Assembly (NCBI GenBank): GCA_002256385.1
Contig: NKJD01000004.1
Coordinates: 1 to 64,000 of the forward strand
DNA from: Flavobacterium sp. BFFFF2
GTDB lineage: Bacteria; Bacteroidota; Bacteroidia; Flavobacteriales; Flavobacteriaceae
Reading direction: 5' to 3'
DNA length: 64,000 nt
How positions within the stretch are numbered: position 1 is the first letter of the stretch; each line of letters begins with the position of its first letter. The translations under genes and the position numbers were made by a program. The notes beneath the pieces are model-generated. The model saw only the letters and a program-made list of their open reading frames with translations, made no database searches and was not told the DNA's origin. This document shows positions 51,159-59,618 of the stretch, one piece after another.

Positions 51159-51272
51159 GAGCAACTTTCCAACTTTCAACATTCCAACGTTATTACTGGC
51201 AAAGCAAGCTAAAGCTTGCGTACCTGAAGCCCACTGGGCTTCCTCCTCTATATCTCATATGCTTTGCTCGTG

Positions 51273-51519
51273 TGATCCCATTTTGCTCCATTTTGAACAT
51301 TTCAACTTTCAAACAAAAATGGGATTACACTTCGCTTCGCTTGCGTGATCCCATTTTGCTCCGTTTTGAACATTTCAACTTTCAAACAAAAATGGGATTA
51401 CACTTCGCTTCGCTTGCGTGATCCCATTTTGCTCCGTTCTGAACATTTCAACTTTCAAACAAAAATGGGATTACACTTCGCTTCGCTTGCGTGATCCCAT
51501 TTTGCTCCGTTCTGAACAT
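51273..51519. repeat. 73-bp tandem repeat, about 3.4 copies, each with an inverted repeat
   Basis: GAACAT anchor at 51295, 51368, 51441, 51514 (73-bp period); arms AAAATGGGAT / ATCCCATTTT. Confidence 0.95.
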
Positions 51520-51604
51520 GCCATAAAAGCAACGCAACCAAGGTTGCGTTACCTTTTTATTTTTTTAGCCGCTTACAAAAGCAAGCTTTTGACGCTTTAA
51601 AAAA

Positions 51605-51636
51605 ATAAAAACGGCACCGTTAGGTGCCGTTTTATA
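51605..51636 (-). terminator. intrinsic terminator downstream of the tRNA genes
   Basis: ACGGCACC-GTTA-GGTGCCGT with T tract on the minus strand. Confidence 0.8.
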
Positions 51637-51646
51637 CATGCATTCG

Positions 51647-51728
51647 TGACCACGATGGGATTCGAACCCATACGCCTTGCAGCACCACCCCCTCAAGATG
51701 GCGAGTCTACCAATTTCTCCACGTGGCC
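51647..51728 (-). tRNA. tRNA-Leu (GAG)
   Basis: Acceptor GGCCACG/CGTGGTC, anticodon stem CCATC/GGTGG, loop TTGAGGG, long variable arm, T arm ATGGGTTCGAATCCCAT. Confidence 0.93.
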
Positions 51729-51767
51729 TCAAAAAAAAAGTTATCCGAAAAACGAACAACTTTTTTG

Positions 51768-51840
51768 TGACCCGACTGGGGCTCGAACCCAGGACCCCAA
51801 CATTAAAAGTGTTGTGCTCTACCAGCTGAGCTATCGAGTC
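51768..51840 (-). tRNA. tRNA-Lys (TTT)
   Basis: Acceptor GACTCGA/TCGGGTC, anticodon loop CTTTTAA, T arm CTGGGTTCGAGCCCCAG. Confidence 0.95.
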
Positions 51841-51862
51841 TAATAAATAAGCAAAAAAAAAG

Positions 51863-51935
51863 TGACCCGACTGGGGCTCGAACCCAGGACCCCAACATTA
51901 AAAGTGTTGTGCTCTACCAACTGAGCTATCGAGTC
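51863..51935 (-). tRNA. tRNA-Lys (TTT), second copy
   Basis: Near-identical to 51768-51840; D-arm GCTCAGTTGGTAGAGC versus GCTCAGCTGGTAGAGC. Confidence 0.95.
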
Positions 51936-52046
51936 TGACTTTTGTAATGCGGGTGCAAATATAGTGTGTTATTGCGTATATTTCAAAGCAATTTAGGCTT
52001 AAATTTACCATTCAATTTACCTTGAATATAAACAATTGAAAAACAG

Positions 52047-52589
52047 ATGTTTAATAATAAAAAACACGTGGTTTTAGTGGGTTACATGGCGGCTGGGAAA
52101 AGCGAAGTGGGCAAAAAGTTGGCCGAAATTACGCACTTGCCCTTCGTGGATCTCGATGAACACATTGAAAAACAGACGGGTTTAAGCCCAGCCGAGTGGA
52201 TCGTCAATCGGGGCGATATTGCCTTTCGGAGGGTGGAACACACACTTTTTACTGAACTTTGTCAAGGTTTGGTGCCAACTATCATTTCAACGGGCGGCGG
52301 CACGCCTTGCTATGCCCAAAACGACTTGTGGTTGCAGCACCCTCACTGTATATCTTTTTATTTAAAAGCAGCGCCTGCTACGCTTTTAGGTCGGCTCCAG
52401 AAATCAGCCAGTATTAGGCCTTTAAAACCCAGTGCGCATACGGACGAGGAAGCACTAGAACACCTTGCCAAACACCTCTTTGAAAGGGTTCCCTACTATA
52501 CAAAAGCGAAACATACCATTGCAACGGATGGAAAAAATATTGATGCAGTGGTGGCTGAGTTGGTTAAAATATTGGAGACGGATCAATAA
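52047..52589 (+). CDS. aroK: shikimate kinase
   Basis: VLVGYMAAGKSEVGKKLAE, FVDLDEHIEKQTG, IISTGGGTP, LLGRLQKSASIRPL. Confidence 0.93.
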   Translation: MFNNKKHVVLVGYMAAGKSEVGKKLAEITHLPFVDLDEHIEKQTGLSPAEWIVNRGDIAFRRVEHTLFTELCQGLVPTIISTGGGTPCYAQNDLWLQHPHCISFYLKAAPATLLGRLQKSASIRPLKPSAHTDEEALEHLAKHLFERVPYYTKAKHTIATDGKNIDAVVAELVKILETDQ

Positions 52590-52621
52590 GTAGATTCATC
52601 ACTTAATTACCCCATTTTTCC

Positions 52622-52653
52622 AAACAAAAACGGCCCGAAGGCCGCTTGTTTTA
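52622..52653 (+). terminator. terminator between aroK and the aminopeptidase P gene, possibly bidirectional
   Basis: AAACAAAAACGGCC-CGAA-GGCCGCTTGTTTT. Confidence 0.7.
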
Positions 52654-53943
52654 TGAATTCATGAGGTGTTCAATTTCCTCTGCTTCAATCGGAATGTTCG
52701 CCATTAAATTGATGGGCGCTCCCTGCGGCTGAATCACCATGTCGTCTTCGAGGCGAATGCCAAAGCCTTCTTCGGGGATGTAAATGCCTGGTTCAACAGT
52801 AAAAACCATGTTGGCTTGCATGGGTTCGTGCAACAATCCATAATCGTGGGTGTCTAAGCCCATGTGATGCGAAGTGCCGTGCATAAAATATTTTTTATAG
52901 GCGGGCCAATCTGGGTTTTCGTTTTGTACATCGGGGGGGGTTAACAAGCCCAAGTCAAGCAAGGCACTGGTCATAATTTTACCCACTTCCAAATGGTATT
53001 CTTTCCACAACGTGCCAGGCGTCAACAATTGAGCGGCTTCGTTTTTCACTTTTAACACCGCGTTGTACACCTCTTTTTGACGGGCATTAAAACGCCCCGA
53101 AACAGGAATGGTGCGGCTCAAATCACTGGAATAATTGGCGTATTCGGCCCCCACATCAAGCAAAATGAGATCGCCAGCCAAACAAGCTCGGTTGTTTTCA
53201 ATATAATGCAACACGTTGGCATTTTTACCCGATGCTATAATAGGCGTGTAAGCAAATCCTTTTGACCGATTGCGCACAAATTCGTGAATCAATTCGGCTT
53301 CAATTTCGTACTCCATAACGCCCGGTTTCACAAAAGGCAAAATGCGGCGAACGCCTTTTTCCGTAATGTCGCAGGCATGTTTAATGAGGGCCAATTCTTC
53401 GGCTTCTTTCACGGAGCGCAACCTTTGCAAAATCGGATTGGATCGTTCCACCTTGTGCGCTGGATAAGTCGCTTTAAACCATTTGATAAAACGGTCTTCG
53501 CGCGTTTCGGTTTCTACGCTGGCGCGGTAATGTTCATTGGTATTCAAATACGCCGTGTCCGCATAGGTCATCACCTCTTTCAAAATTTTATGAAAGTCGC
53601 TCAGCCAATACACCGTCCGAACGCCCGACACCTCAAAAGCGCGTTCTTTGGTCAGTTTTTCACCTTCCCAAATGGCAATGTGCTCATTGGTTTCACGCAA
53701 AAACAACACTTCGCGCAAATGCGCATAAGGGGCGTCTGGAAAAATAAGTAATACACTTTCTTCTTGGTCTACGCCGCTCAAATAAAAGATATCGCGGTGT
53801 TGGGCAAAAGGCAAAGTGCTGTCGGCACTTACTGGGTAAATGTCGTTTGAATTAAACAAAGCGACACTATTGGGTTTCATTTGACTGGCAAATTTGGCCC
53901 GGTTTTTAATAAATAACTGGCTGTTTATGGGTAAATATTTCAT
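52651..53943 (-). CDS. Xaa-Pro aminopeptidase (aminopeptidase P)
   Basis: LLDVGAEYANYSSDLSRTIPVSGRF, HGTSHHMGLDTHD, FTVEPGIYIPEEGFGIRLEDDMV. Confidence 0.95.
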   Translation of the reverse strand: MKYLPINSQLFIKNRAKFASQMKPNSVALFNSNDIYPVSADSTLPFAQHRDIFYLSGVDQEESVLLIFPDAPYAHLREVLFLRETNEHIAIWEGEKLTKERAFEVSGVRTVYWLSDFHKILKEVMTYADTAYLNTNEHYRASVETETREDRFIKWFKATYPAHKVERSNPILQRLRSVKEAEELALIKHACDITEKGVRRILPFVKPGVMEYEIEAELIHEFVRNRSKGFAYTPIIASGKNANVLHYIENNRACLAGDLILLDVGAEYANYSSDLSRTIPVSGRFNARQKEVYNAVLKVKNEAAQLLTPGTLWKEYHLEVGKIMTSALLDLGLLTPPDVQNENPDWPAYKKYFMHGTSHHMGLDTHDYGLLHEPMQANMVFTVEPGIYIPEEGFGIRLEDDMVIQPQGAPINLMANIPIEAEEIEHLMNS

Positions 53944-53976
53944 CTTATATTTTTATGTGAGCAGTCGTGAACCGCG

Positions 53977-55578
53977 TTACAGATTAGCAAAAAAATCGTT
54001 CCCCTTGTCGTCGGTGATAATGAAGGCGGGGAAATCTTTCACCGTAATTTTACGGATGGCTTCCATGCCCAATTCTTCAAAATCGACCAATTCCACACTC
54101 AAAATATTTTCTTGGGCCAAAATAGCGGCGGGGCCACCAATGGATCCAAGGTAGAATCCACCAAATTGTTGACAGGCTTCGCGCACCTCGTTGCTGCGGT
54201 TTCCTTTGGCCAACATAATCATACTGCCGCCCGCTTTCTGAAAAGCATTGACATACACATCCATGCGGCCTGCGGTGGTGGGCCCAAAGCTTCCCGATGG
54301 CATGCCGTCGGGTGTTTTGGCTGGGCCAGCATAGTAAATCGGGTGGTTTTTAAAGTACTCAGGCATCGGTTTGCCTGCATCCAGCAATTCTTGGATTTTG
54401 GCATGCGCAATGTCACGCGCCACAATAAGCGTTCCGTTCAGTTTTAAACGGGTCTTAATCGGATATTTGCTCAATTCGGCTAAAATGTCCGCCATCGGAC
54501 GGTTCAAATCAACCACAACGGGTTCATCTAAATGCGGTGCCACTTCAGGCAAAAACCGTGCTGGGTTGGTTTCTAGTTGTTCCAAAAACAAGCCATCAGC
54601 CGTGATTTTGGCCTTGATGTTTCGGTCGGCCGAACAAGACACGCCCATGCCAACTGGACACGAAGCTGCATGTCGTGGCAACCGAATGACCCGCACATCA
54701 TGGGTTAAATATTTTCCGCCAAATTGCGCACCAATGGCACTTTCTTGGCAAATTTGGTGCACTTTGGCTTCCCATTCCTTGTCTCTGAAAGCCTGTCCGG
54801 CCATATTGCCAGAAGTGGGTAAATGGTCATAATAACCAGCTGATGCTTTTTTGACCGCTGACAAATTCGCCTCGGCCGAAGTACCACCAATGACTATGGC
54901 CAAATGGTAGGGTGGGCAAGCCGAGGTGCCCAAATCTTTGATTCTTTCTTGGATAAAGGCCTCTAACGATTTTTCATTAAGCAGCGATTTCGTTTTTTGG
55001 TATAAAAAGGTTTTGTTGGCAGAACCGCCGCCTTTGGCCAAAAATAAAAACTCATATTGGTTGCCCTTGGTGGCATAAATGTCAATTTGAGCGGGCAAGT
55101 TGGAACCCGAATTTTTCTCTTCAAACATGCTGATGGGCACAATTTGTGAATAACGCAAATTGCGTTTTTGATAAGTGTCAAAAATGCCGCGCGACAAACA
55201 TTCCGCGTCATCGGCGCCGGTATATACATTTTCGCCTTTTTTGGCCATCACAATGGCAGTTCCCGTGTCTTGGCACGAAGGCAATTGCCCACGAACCGCC
55301 ACTTCGGCATTTTGTAATAAATTGTAAGCTACAAACCGGTCGTTGTCGGTGGCTTCTGGGTCGTCAATGATGTTGCGCAGTTGTTGCAGATGTCCTGGAC
55401 GCAGCATAAAAGATACGTCGTTCATGGCGTGTTCCGCCAACAAAGCAATGCCTTCTGGGTCCACCATTAAAATGTCACGGTCGCCCATGCGCTCGACCCG
55501 CACATAGTCAGCACTAATTTTTTTATAAGGGGTTTCATCCTTTAAAATCGGATAAGGATTTTGATATATAAATTCCAT
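53977..55578 (-). CDS. class I fumarate hydratase
   Basis: [37 protein letters not shown]-terminal [32 protein letters not shown]. Confidence 0.95.
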   Translation of the reverse strand: MEFIYQNPYPILKDETPYKKISADYVRVERMGDRDILMVDPEGIALLAEHAMNDVSFMLRPGHLQQLRNIIDDPEATDNDRFVAYNLLQNAEVAVRGQLPSCQDTGTAIVMAKKGENVYTGADDAECLSRGIFDTYQKRNLRYSQIVPISMFEEKNSGSNLPAQIDIYATKGNQYEFLFLAKGGGSANKTFLYQKTKSLLNEKSLEAFIQERIKDLGTSACPPYHLAIVIGGTSAEANLSAVKKASAGYYDHLPTSGNMAGQAFRDKEWEAKVHQICQESAIGAQFGGKYLTHDVRVIRLPRHAASCPVGMGVSCSADRNIKAKITADGLFLEQLETNPARFLPEVAPHLDEPVVVDLNRPMADILAELSKYPIKTRLKLNGTLIVARDIAHAKIQELLDAGKPMPEYFKNHPIYYAGPAKTPDGMPSGSFGPTTAGRMDVYVNAFQKAGGSMIMLAKGNRSNEVREACQQFGGFYLGSIGGPAAILAQENILSVELVDFEELGMEAIRKITVKDFPAFIITDDKGNDFFANL

Positions 55579-55611
55579 GTCTGTAAAATTGAAGCGTAAA
55601 GGTATGAATTC

Positions 55612-55680
55612 GGGAATAGAAAATAGAGCAAAGAGAAAAGAGCAAAGAGAAAAGAGAAAAGAAGAAAGAGAAAAAGTAAA
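55612..55680. repeat. purine-only low-complexity tract (AGAGCAAAGAGAAAAG units)
   Basis: Read directly upstream of the HTH/AbiEii module. Confidence 0.8.
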
Positions 55681-55727
55681 CGCAATAGCATTTTCCGCTT
55701 ATAAACAAATTTGCTTACATTTGAACT

Positions 55728-56216
55728 ATGAATACCTATTTAGAGAAATATAAAGGCATACATCCTGGCGTTGTTTTGGCGCGAGAATTAAAGAAAAGAG
55801 CCCTCCACCAAAGGCCTTTTGCCATAGCTGTTGGGGAGCATCCACAAACCCTGAATGCCATTACGAAAGGAAAAAGAAAATTAAACACGGAACTAGCTTT
55901 AAAAATCGAGGAAAAACTTGGTTTGGAAGAAGGTACTTTAGCATTGCTCCAAACATATTTTGATATAAATGAACACAAAAAGAAAATGACCCAGCGCACA
56001 CCCAATCTCACTTGTGTAAGAAAATCATTATTCTGGGATACGGACATCAACAAAATCGACTGGGAGAAACAATATAAAGCAGTGATTCAGCGAGTCTTTG
56101 AAAGGGGTAATGACACTGAAAAAAGTGAAATTATTGGTTTTTATGGCCAGAAAAAAATAGCAATAGCTTTAGCGCAAATGAATGCGCCGTACATTGTTCA
56201 TAATCAAGATTTTTAA
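55728..56216 (+). CDS. HigA/XRE-like helix-turn-helix antitoxin-type regulator
   Basis: IHPGVVLARELKKRALHQRPFAIAVGEHPQTLNAITKGKRKLNTELALKIEEKLGLEEG HTH. Confidence 0.85.
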   Translation: MNTYLEKYKGIHPGVVLARELKKRALHQRPFAIAVGEHPQTLNAITKGKRKLNTELALKIEEKLGLEEGTLALLQTYFDINEHKKKMTQRTPNLTCVRKSLFWDTDINKIDWEKQYKAVIQRVFERGNDTEKSEIIGFYGQKKIAIALAQMNAPYIVHNQDF

Positions 56217-56237
56217 CCACTTCCGAAAGTAAAAAAG

Positions 56238-56876
56238 ATGTACTTAAATACCGTAAATCACCAGCTGAAGAACGCTTTAACTATTTTAATGAAAGCAGCC
56301 GTGTTCTCCTCATTCAGACTGGTAGGCGGAACGGCATTAAGCTTACAATTAGGACATAGAGAATCGATTGATATTGATTTATTTAGTGATGTTTCGTATG
56401 GTTCCATAGACTTTAATGAGATAGAATATTTTTTGAAAAGAAATTTTGAATATGTTGATTTTTTAAACGTGCCTCCAGCATTTGGACGATCTTATTTTAT
56501 TGGGGAAAGCCCCAACAATTCAATAAAATTAGATGTGTTTTATACGGATGCTTTTATCCAACCATTTATCGAGAAAGAAGGCATCAGAATGGCTACTGTC
56601 GCCGAAATTATTGCCATGAAACTGGATGTTGTTCAAAGAGTAGGACGAAAAAAAGACTTTTGGGATTTGCATGAGCTTTTGAATGCTTTCACCATCAATC
56701 AAATGATTGAACTTCACAAACAGCGCTATCCATTTTCCCATGACAGCACGTTGATTATTCAACATTTCACCAATTTCACCCGCGCTGACGATGATTTTGA
56801 CCCCATTTGCTACAAAGGAAAATACTGGGAATTTATAAAAGATGATTTTGAAGACGCCATCAAAAACGGATTTTAA
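56238..56876 (+). CDS. AbiEii/AbiGii-like nucleotidyltransferase toxin
   Basis: FSSFRLVGGTALSLQLGHRESIDIDLFSD and MATVAEIIAMKLDVVQRVGRKKDFWDLHEL. Confidence 0.9.
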   Translation: MYLNTVNHQLKNALTILMKAAVFSSFRLVGGTALSLQLGHRESIDIDLFSDVSYGSIDFNEIEYFLKRNFEYVDFLNVPPAFGRSYFIGESPNNSIKLDVFYTDAFIQPFIEKEGIRMATVAEIIAMKLDVVQRVGRKKDFWDLHELLNAFTINQMIELHKQRYPFSHDSTLIIQHFTNFTRADDDFDPICYKGKYWEFIKDDFEDAIKNGF

Positions 56877-56988
56877 ACCTACCAAAAAATCTGGCCTCGC
56901 CTTAACTAACTGGGAATTGGATCATTTGGGAAACAAAGAGCAAAGAAGCTATTTAATGCCTTACCGTCCAACAAATCATCGAACAAAA

Positions 56989-57016
56989 AAAATCCCGAAC
57001 CAACGTCCGGGATTTC
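56989..57016 (+). terminator. terminator between the AbiEii gene and htpG
   Basis: AAATCCCG-AACCAACGTC-CGGGATTT. Confidence 0.65.
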
Positions 57017-57058
57017 TTGTAGCCTCTTTATTCTTGGCTCTTTTCTCTTTCTTCGGGC

Positions 57059-58942
57059 CTAAAGCCTTTCAAAACTGCGTTTCACAAAAGCGGTCAGCTC
57101 TTCGCCTTTAAGCAAACCTTGGCCAATTTTGGCCAAATCAAGGGCTGCTTGAATGTGTTGTTCACGCACGGCTTCGTCAGTGGTTTGCAACAACCGATTG
57201 GCCAAATCTGAATTGGTGTTCACCACCAAATTATACATATCAGGGAAATTGCCCATCGCAAACATGCCGCCGCCACCCGACTGGCTCATTTCTTTCATGC
57301 GGCGCATAAATTCGGGTTGGGTAATGACGAATGGGGCTGCATGGCTATCCAGCGCTTCCATTTGCACGGTATACGTCGATTTTGGCACAATTTTTTCAAT
57401 GAACTCTTGCAAGTTTTTGGTTTCCTCTTCGCTTAATTTTGAAGGCAAACTGTCTTCTTTGGCAATCAATTTATCAATGTGATCAGCATCGACACGGGCA
57501 AAAGTGAGGTTTTCATTTTCACCCTCCAACTTCTGAATCAAGTGCGACACAATCGGACTATCTAACAACAACACCTCGTAGCCTTTTTCGTGGGCAATGT
57601 CAATGTAACTGTGTTGGTTTTCGGCATTTGAAGCATATAACAATACCAATTTGCCGTCTTTGTCGGTTTGCGTGGCCGCAAATTTTTCTTTCAATTCATC
57701 CAAGGTGTAAAAGTCGCCTTTCACGGTGGGGTACAACATAAAAGCACCCGCCTTTTCAGAGAACTTCGGTTCCGACAACATGCCATATTCGAGTACAATT
57801 TTAATGTCGTTCCACTTGGCTTCAAAGTCGGCACGGTTGTCGGTAAACAACGACTTAAGCTTGTCGGCTACCTTGCGGGTAATGTAATTGGAAATCTTTT
57901 TCACGTTGCCATCGGCTTGCAAATACGAGCGCGACACATTCAACGGAATATCGGGTGAATCAATCACGCCGCGCAACATCACCAAAAATTCGGGTACAAT
58001 TCCCTCCACATTATCGGTGACATACACTTGATTTTGGTACAACTGAATCTTGTCTTTTTGCACCTGCAATTGCGCATCAAGCTTAGGAAAATAGAGAATC
58101 CCCGTTAAGTTAAACGGATAATCGACATTCAAATGAATGTTAAAAAGCGGCTCCTCAAACTGCATCGGATACAGTTCGCGGTAAAAACTTTTATAATCTT
58201 CGTCGCTGAGGTCCGCAGGTTGACGCGTCCAAGCCGGATTCGGGTTGTTGATGACGTTTTCTACCTCTTCATACTCGGTTTTATAATCTTCAGGGGCATC
58301 TTCTGGTTTCGGAAGCGCCACTTTTTTGGTGCCAAATACGATGGGCACCGGCATGAATTTATTGTATTTTTTTAGTAATTCCGAAATTTTCGATTCCTCC
58401 AAAAACTCTTCCGAATCTTCGGCTATGTGCAACACAATTTCCGAACCGCGCTCGGTTTTGTCGTGCGCCACCAACGTAAATTCAGGGCTGCCATCGCAAG
58501 TCCAATGGGCGGCTGGTGCGTCCTGATATGATTTGGTGATGATTTCAACCTTCGAAGCCACCATAAAAGCCGAGTAAAACCCAAGCCCAAAATGGCCAAT
58601 AATGCCGCTGTCTTTGGCGCTGTCTTTGTATTTTTCAAGGAACTCTTCGGCCCCCGAAAATGCAATTTGGTTAATGTATTTCTCTACTTCTTCCAGCGTC
58701 ATACCCAAACCTTGGTCAATAATGCTCAGGGTTTTGGCCTCCTTGTCAATTTTAATGTGAATTTTCGGATCGCCATATTCCACCTTGGCCTCCCCAAGAC
58801 TGGTTAAATGCTTTAATTTCAGCGTGGCATCGGTGGCATTCGACACCAATTCGCGCAAAAAGATTTCGTGGTCGCTGTATAAAAACTTTTTAATGAGTGG
58901 GAAAATGTTTTCGACCGAAACATTAATTTTTCCAGTGGACAT
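57059..58942 (-). CDS. htpG: molecular chaperone HtpG (Hsp90)
   Basis: FLRELVSNATDATLKL, DQGLGMTLEEV, GIIGHFGLGFYSAFMVA, EGIVPEFLVMLRGVIDSPDIPLNVSRSYLQ. Confidence 0.97.
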   Translation of the reverse strand: MSTGKINVSVENIFPLIKKFLYSDHEIFLRELVSNATDATLKLKHLTSLGEAKVEYGDPKIHIKIDKEAKTLSIIDQGLGMTLEEVEKYINQIAFSGAEEFLEKYKDSAKDSGIIGHFGLGFYSAFMVASKVEIITKSYQDAPAAHWTCDGSPEFTLVAHDKTERGSEIVLHIAEDSEEFLEESKISELLKKYNKFMPVPIVFGTKKVALPKPEDAPEDYKTEYEEVENVINNPNPAWTRQPADLSDEDYKSFYRELYPMQFEEPLFNIHLNVDYPFNLTGILYFPKLDAQLQVQKDKIQLYQNQVYVTDNVEGIVPEFLVMLRGVIDSPDIPLNVSRSYLQADGNVKKISNYITRKVADKLKSLFTDNRADFEAKWNDIKIVLEYGMLSEPKFSEKAGAFMLYPTVKGDFYTLDELKEKFAATQTDKDGKLVLLYASNAENQHSYIDIAHEKGYEVLLLDSPIVSHLIQKLEGENENLTFARVDADHIDKLIAKEDSLPSKLSEEETKNLQEFIEKIVPKSTYTVQMEALDSHAAPFVITQPEFMRRMKEMSQSGGGGMFAMGNFPDMYNLVVNTNSDLANRLLQTTDEAVREQHIQAALDLAKIGQGLLKGEELTAFVKRSFERL

Positions 58943-59066
58943 ACTACACAATTTAAGGTTATGCTCCAGCAGCTACAAAACCAATACCAAACCGCGCTGG
59001 CTGACAAATTGACGGATGCACCCCCGCCTATAGCAGACAAGCTGTCATTTAGCAGGCGCTTTTTTC

Positions 59067-59168
59067 TTTTGGGCGCCCCCCGCCCAGGCGGGTCAGGCTG
59101 TCGGGCGTCGCTCTTTTGGCCTAAGGCGCAAAAGGAGCTTCGGCAAGCCCGCCATCCTTGGCGCGATC
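59067..59168. repeat. GGGCG...GCGCGAT element, copy 2
   Basis: GGGCGCCCCCCGCCCAGGCGGGTCAGGCTGTCGGGCG...CTTCGGCAAGCCCGCCATCCTTGGCGCGATC; last 31 bp identical to 62082-62112. Confidence 0.85.
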
Positions 59169-59549
59169 TGCCAGTTAACGACGCCATTATTTGTAAGTGT
59201 ATGAATGGTGCACACTTCAACGAGCTTGGGTAATTTTGGTTGTTTCATGTATTACCGAGCTATGAAAAGCAGTAGTGTATAAGTAATCCAGACATTGATA
59301 GTAAACTTTCTTGTATTTGTACGCTTATGTAACAAATTAACAAATAATTAACAAAAAAAAAAAAAACAAGTCAATACCCAATTTAAATATATTTGCAACA
59401 ATAAAAATAGTAAACAGCTTACAAAAGAGCTTGGCGCGCTCACATGAACCAAACAAAAAGCAGTTGGTTTTTTGGTATACAATAATTATAAATAGGGCAA
59501 GCTGGATTTGAACTGGGTTGTACAGCGGGCCAAACGAACCAAACCCCAT

Positions 59550-59593
59550 AAAAAACTCCCCTTCAGCTAAAGTGGAAAGAAGCTTCGGGGGAG
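59550..59593 (-). terminator. large GC-rich hairpin; minus-strand terminator-like
   Basis: CTCCCC...GGGGAG outer stem with AGCT/AGCT inner pairing; on the minus strand followed by TTTTTT. Confidence 0.5.
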
Positions 59594-59618
59594 CGAAATC
59601 AAAAAAATTTTAACAAAG

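Noticed and set aside
51273-51519. CRISPR array
   Set aside because: Repeats are directly tandem 73-bp units with no unique spacers and no cas genes nearby.
51418-51600. ORF 60 aa (+)
   Set aside because: Lies inside the 73-bp tandem repeat and terminator region; not a credible gene.
51322-51664. Shared ATGGGATT between the 73-bp repeat and tRNA-Leu as an attachment site
   Set aside because: Only 8 bp identical; expected by chance in AT-rich sequence.
51646-51843. ORFs over the tRNA genes (51565..51759 -, 51646..51843 +)
   Set aside because: They coincide with well-folded tRNA-Leu and tRNA-Lys genes.
59337-59549. ORF 70 aa (-), Phe/Ile rich
   Set aside because: Poly-A/T driven composition (poly-F run) and no recognisable start signal or domain.
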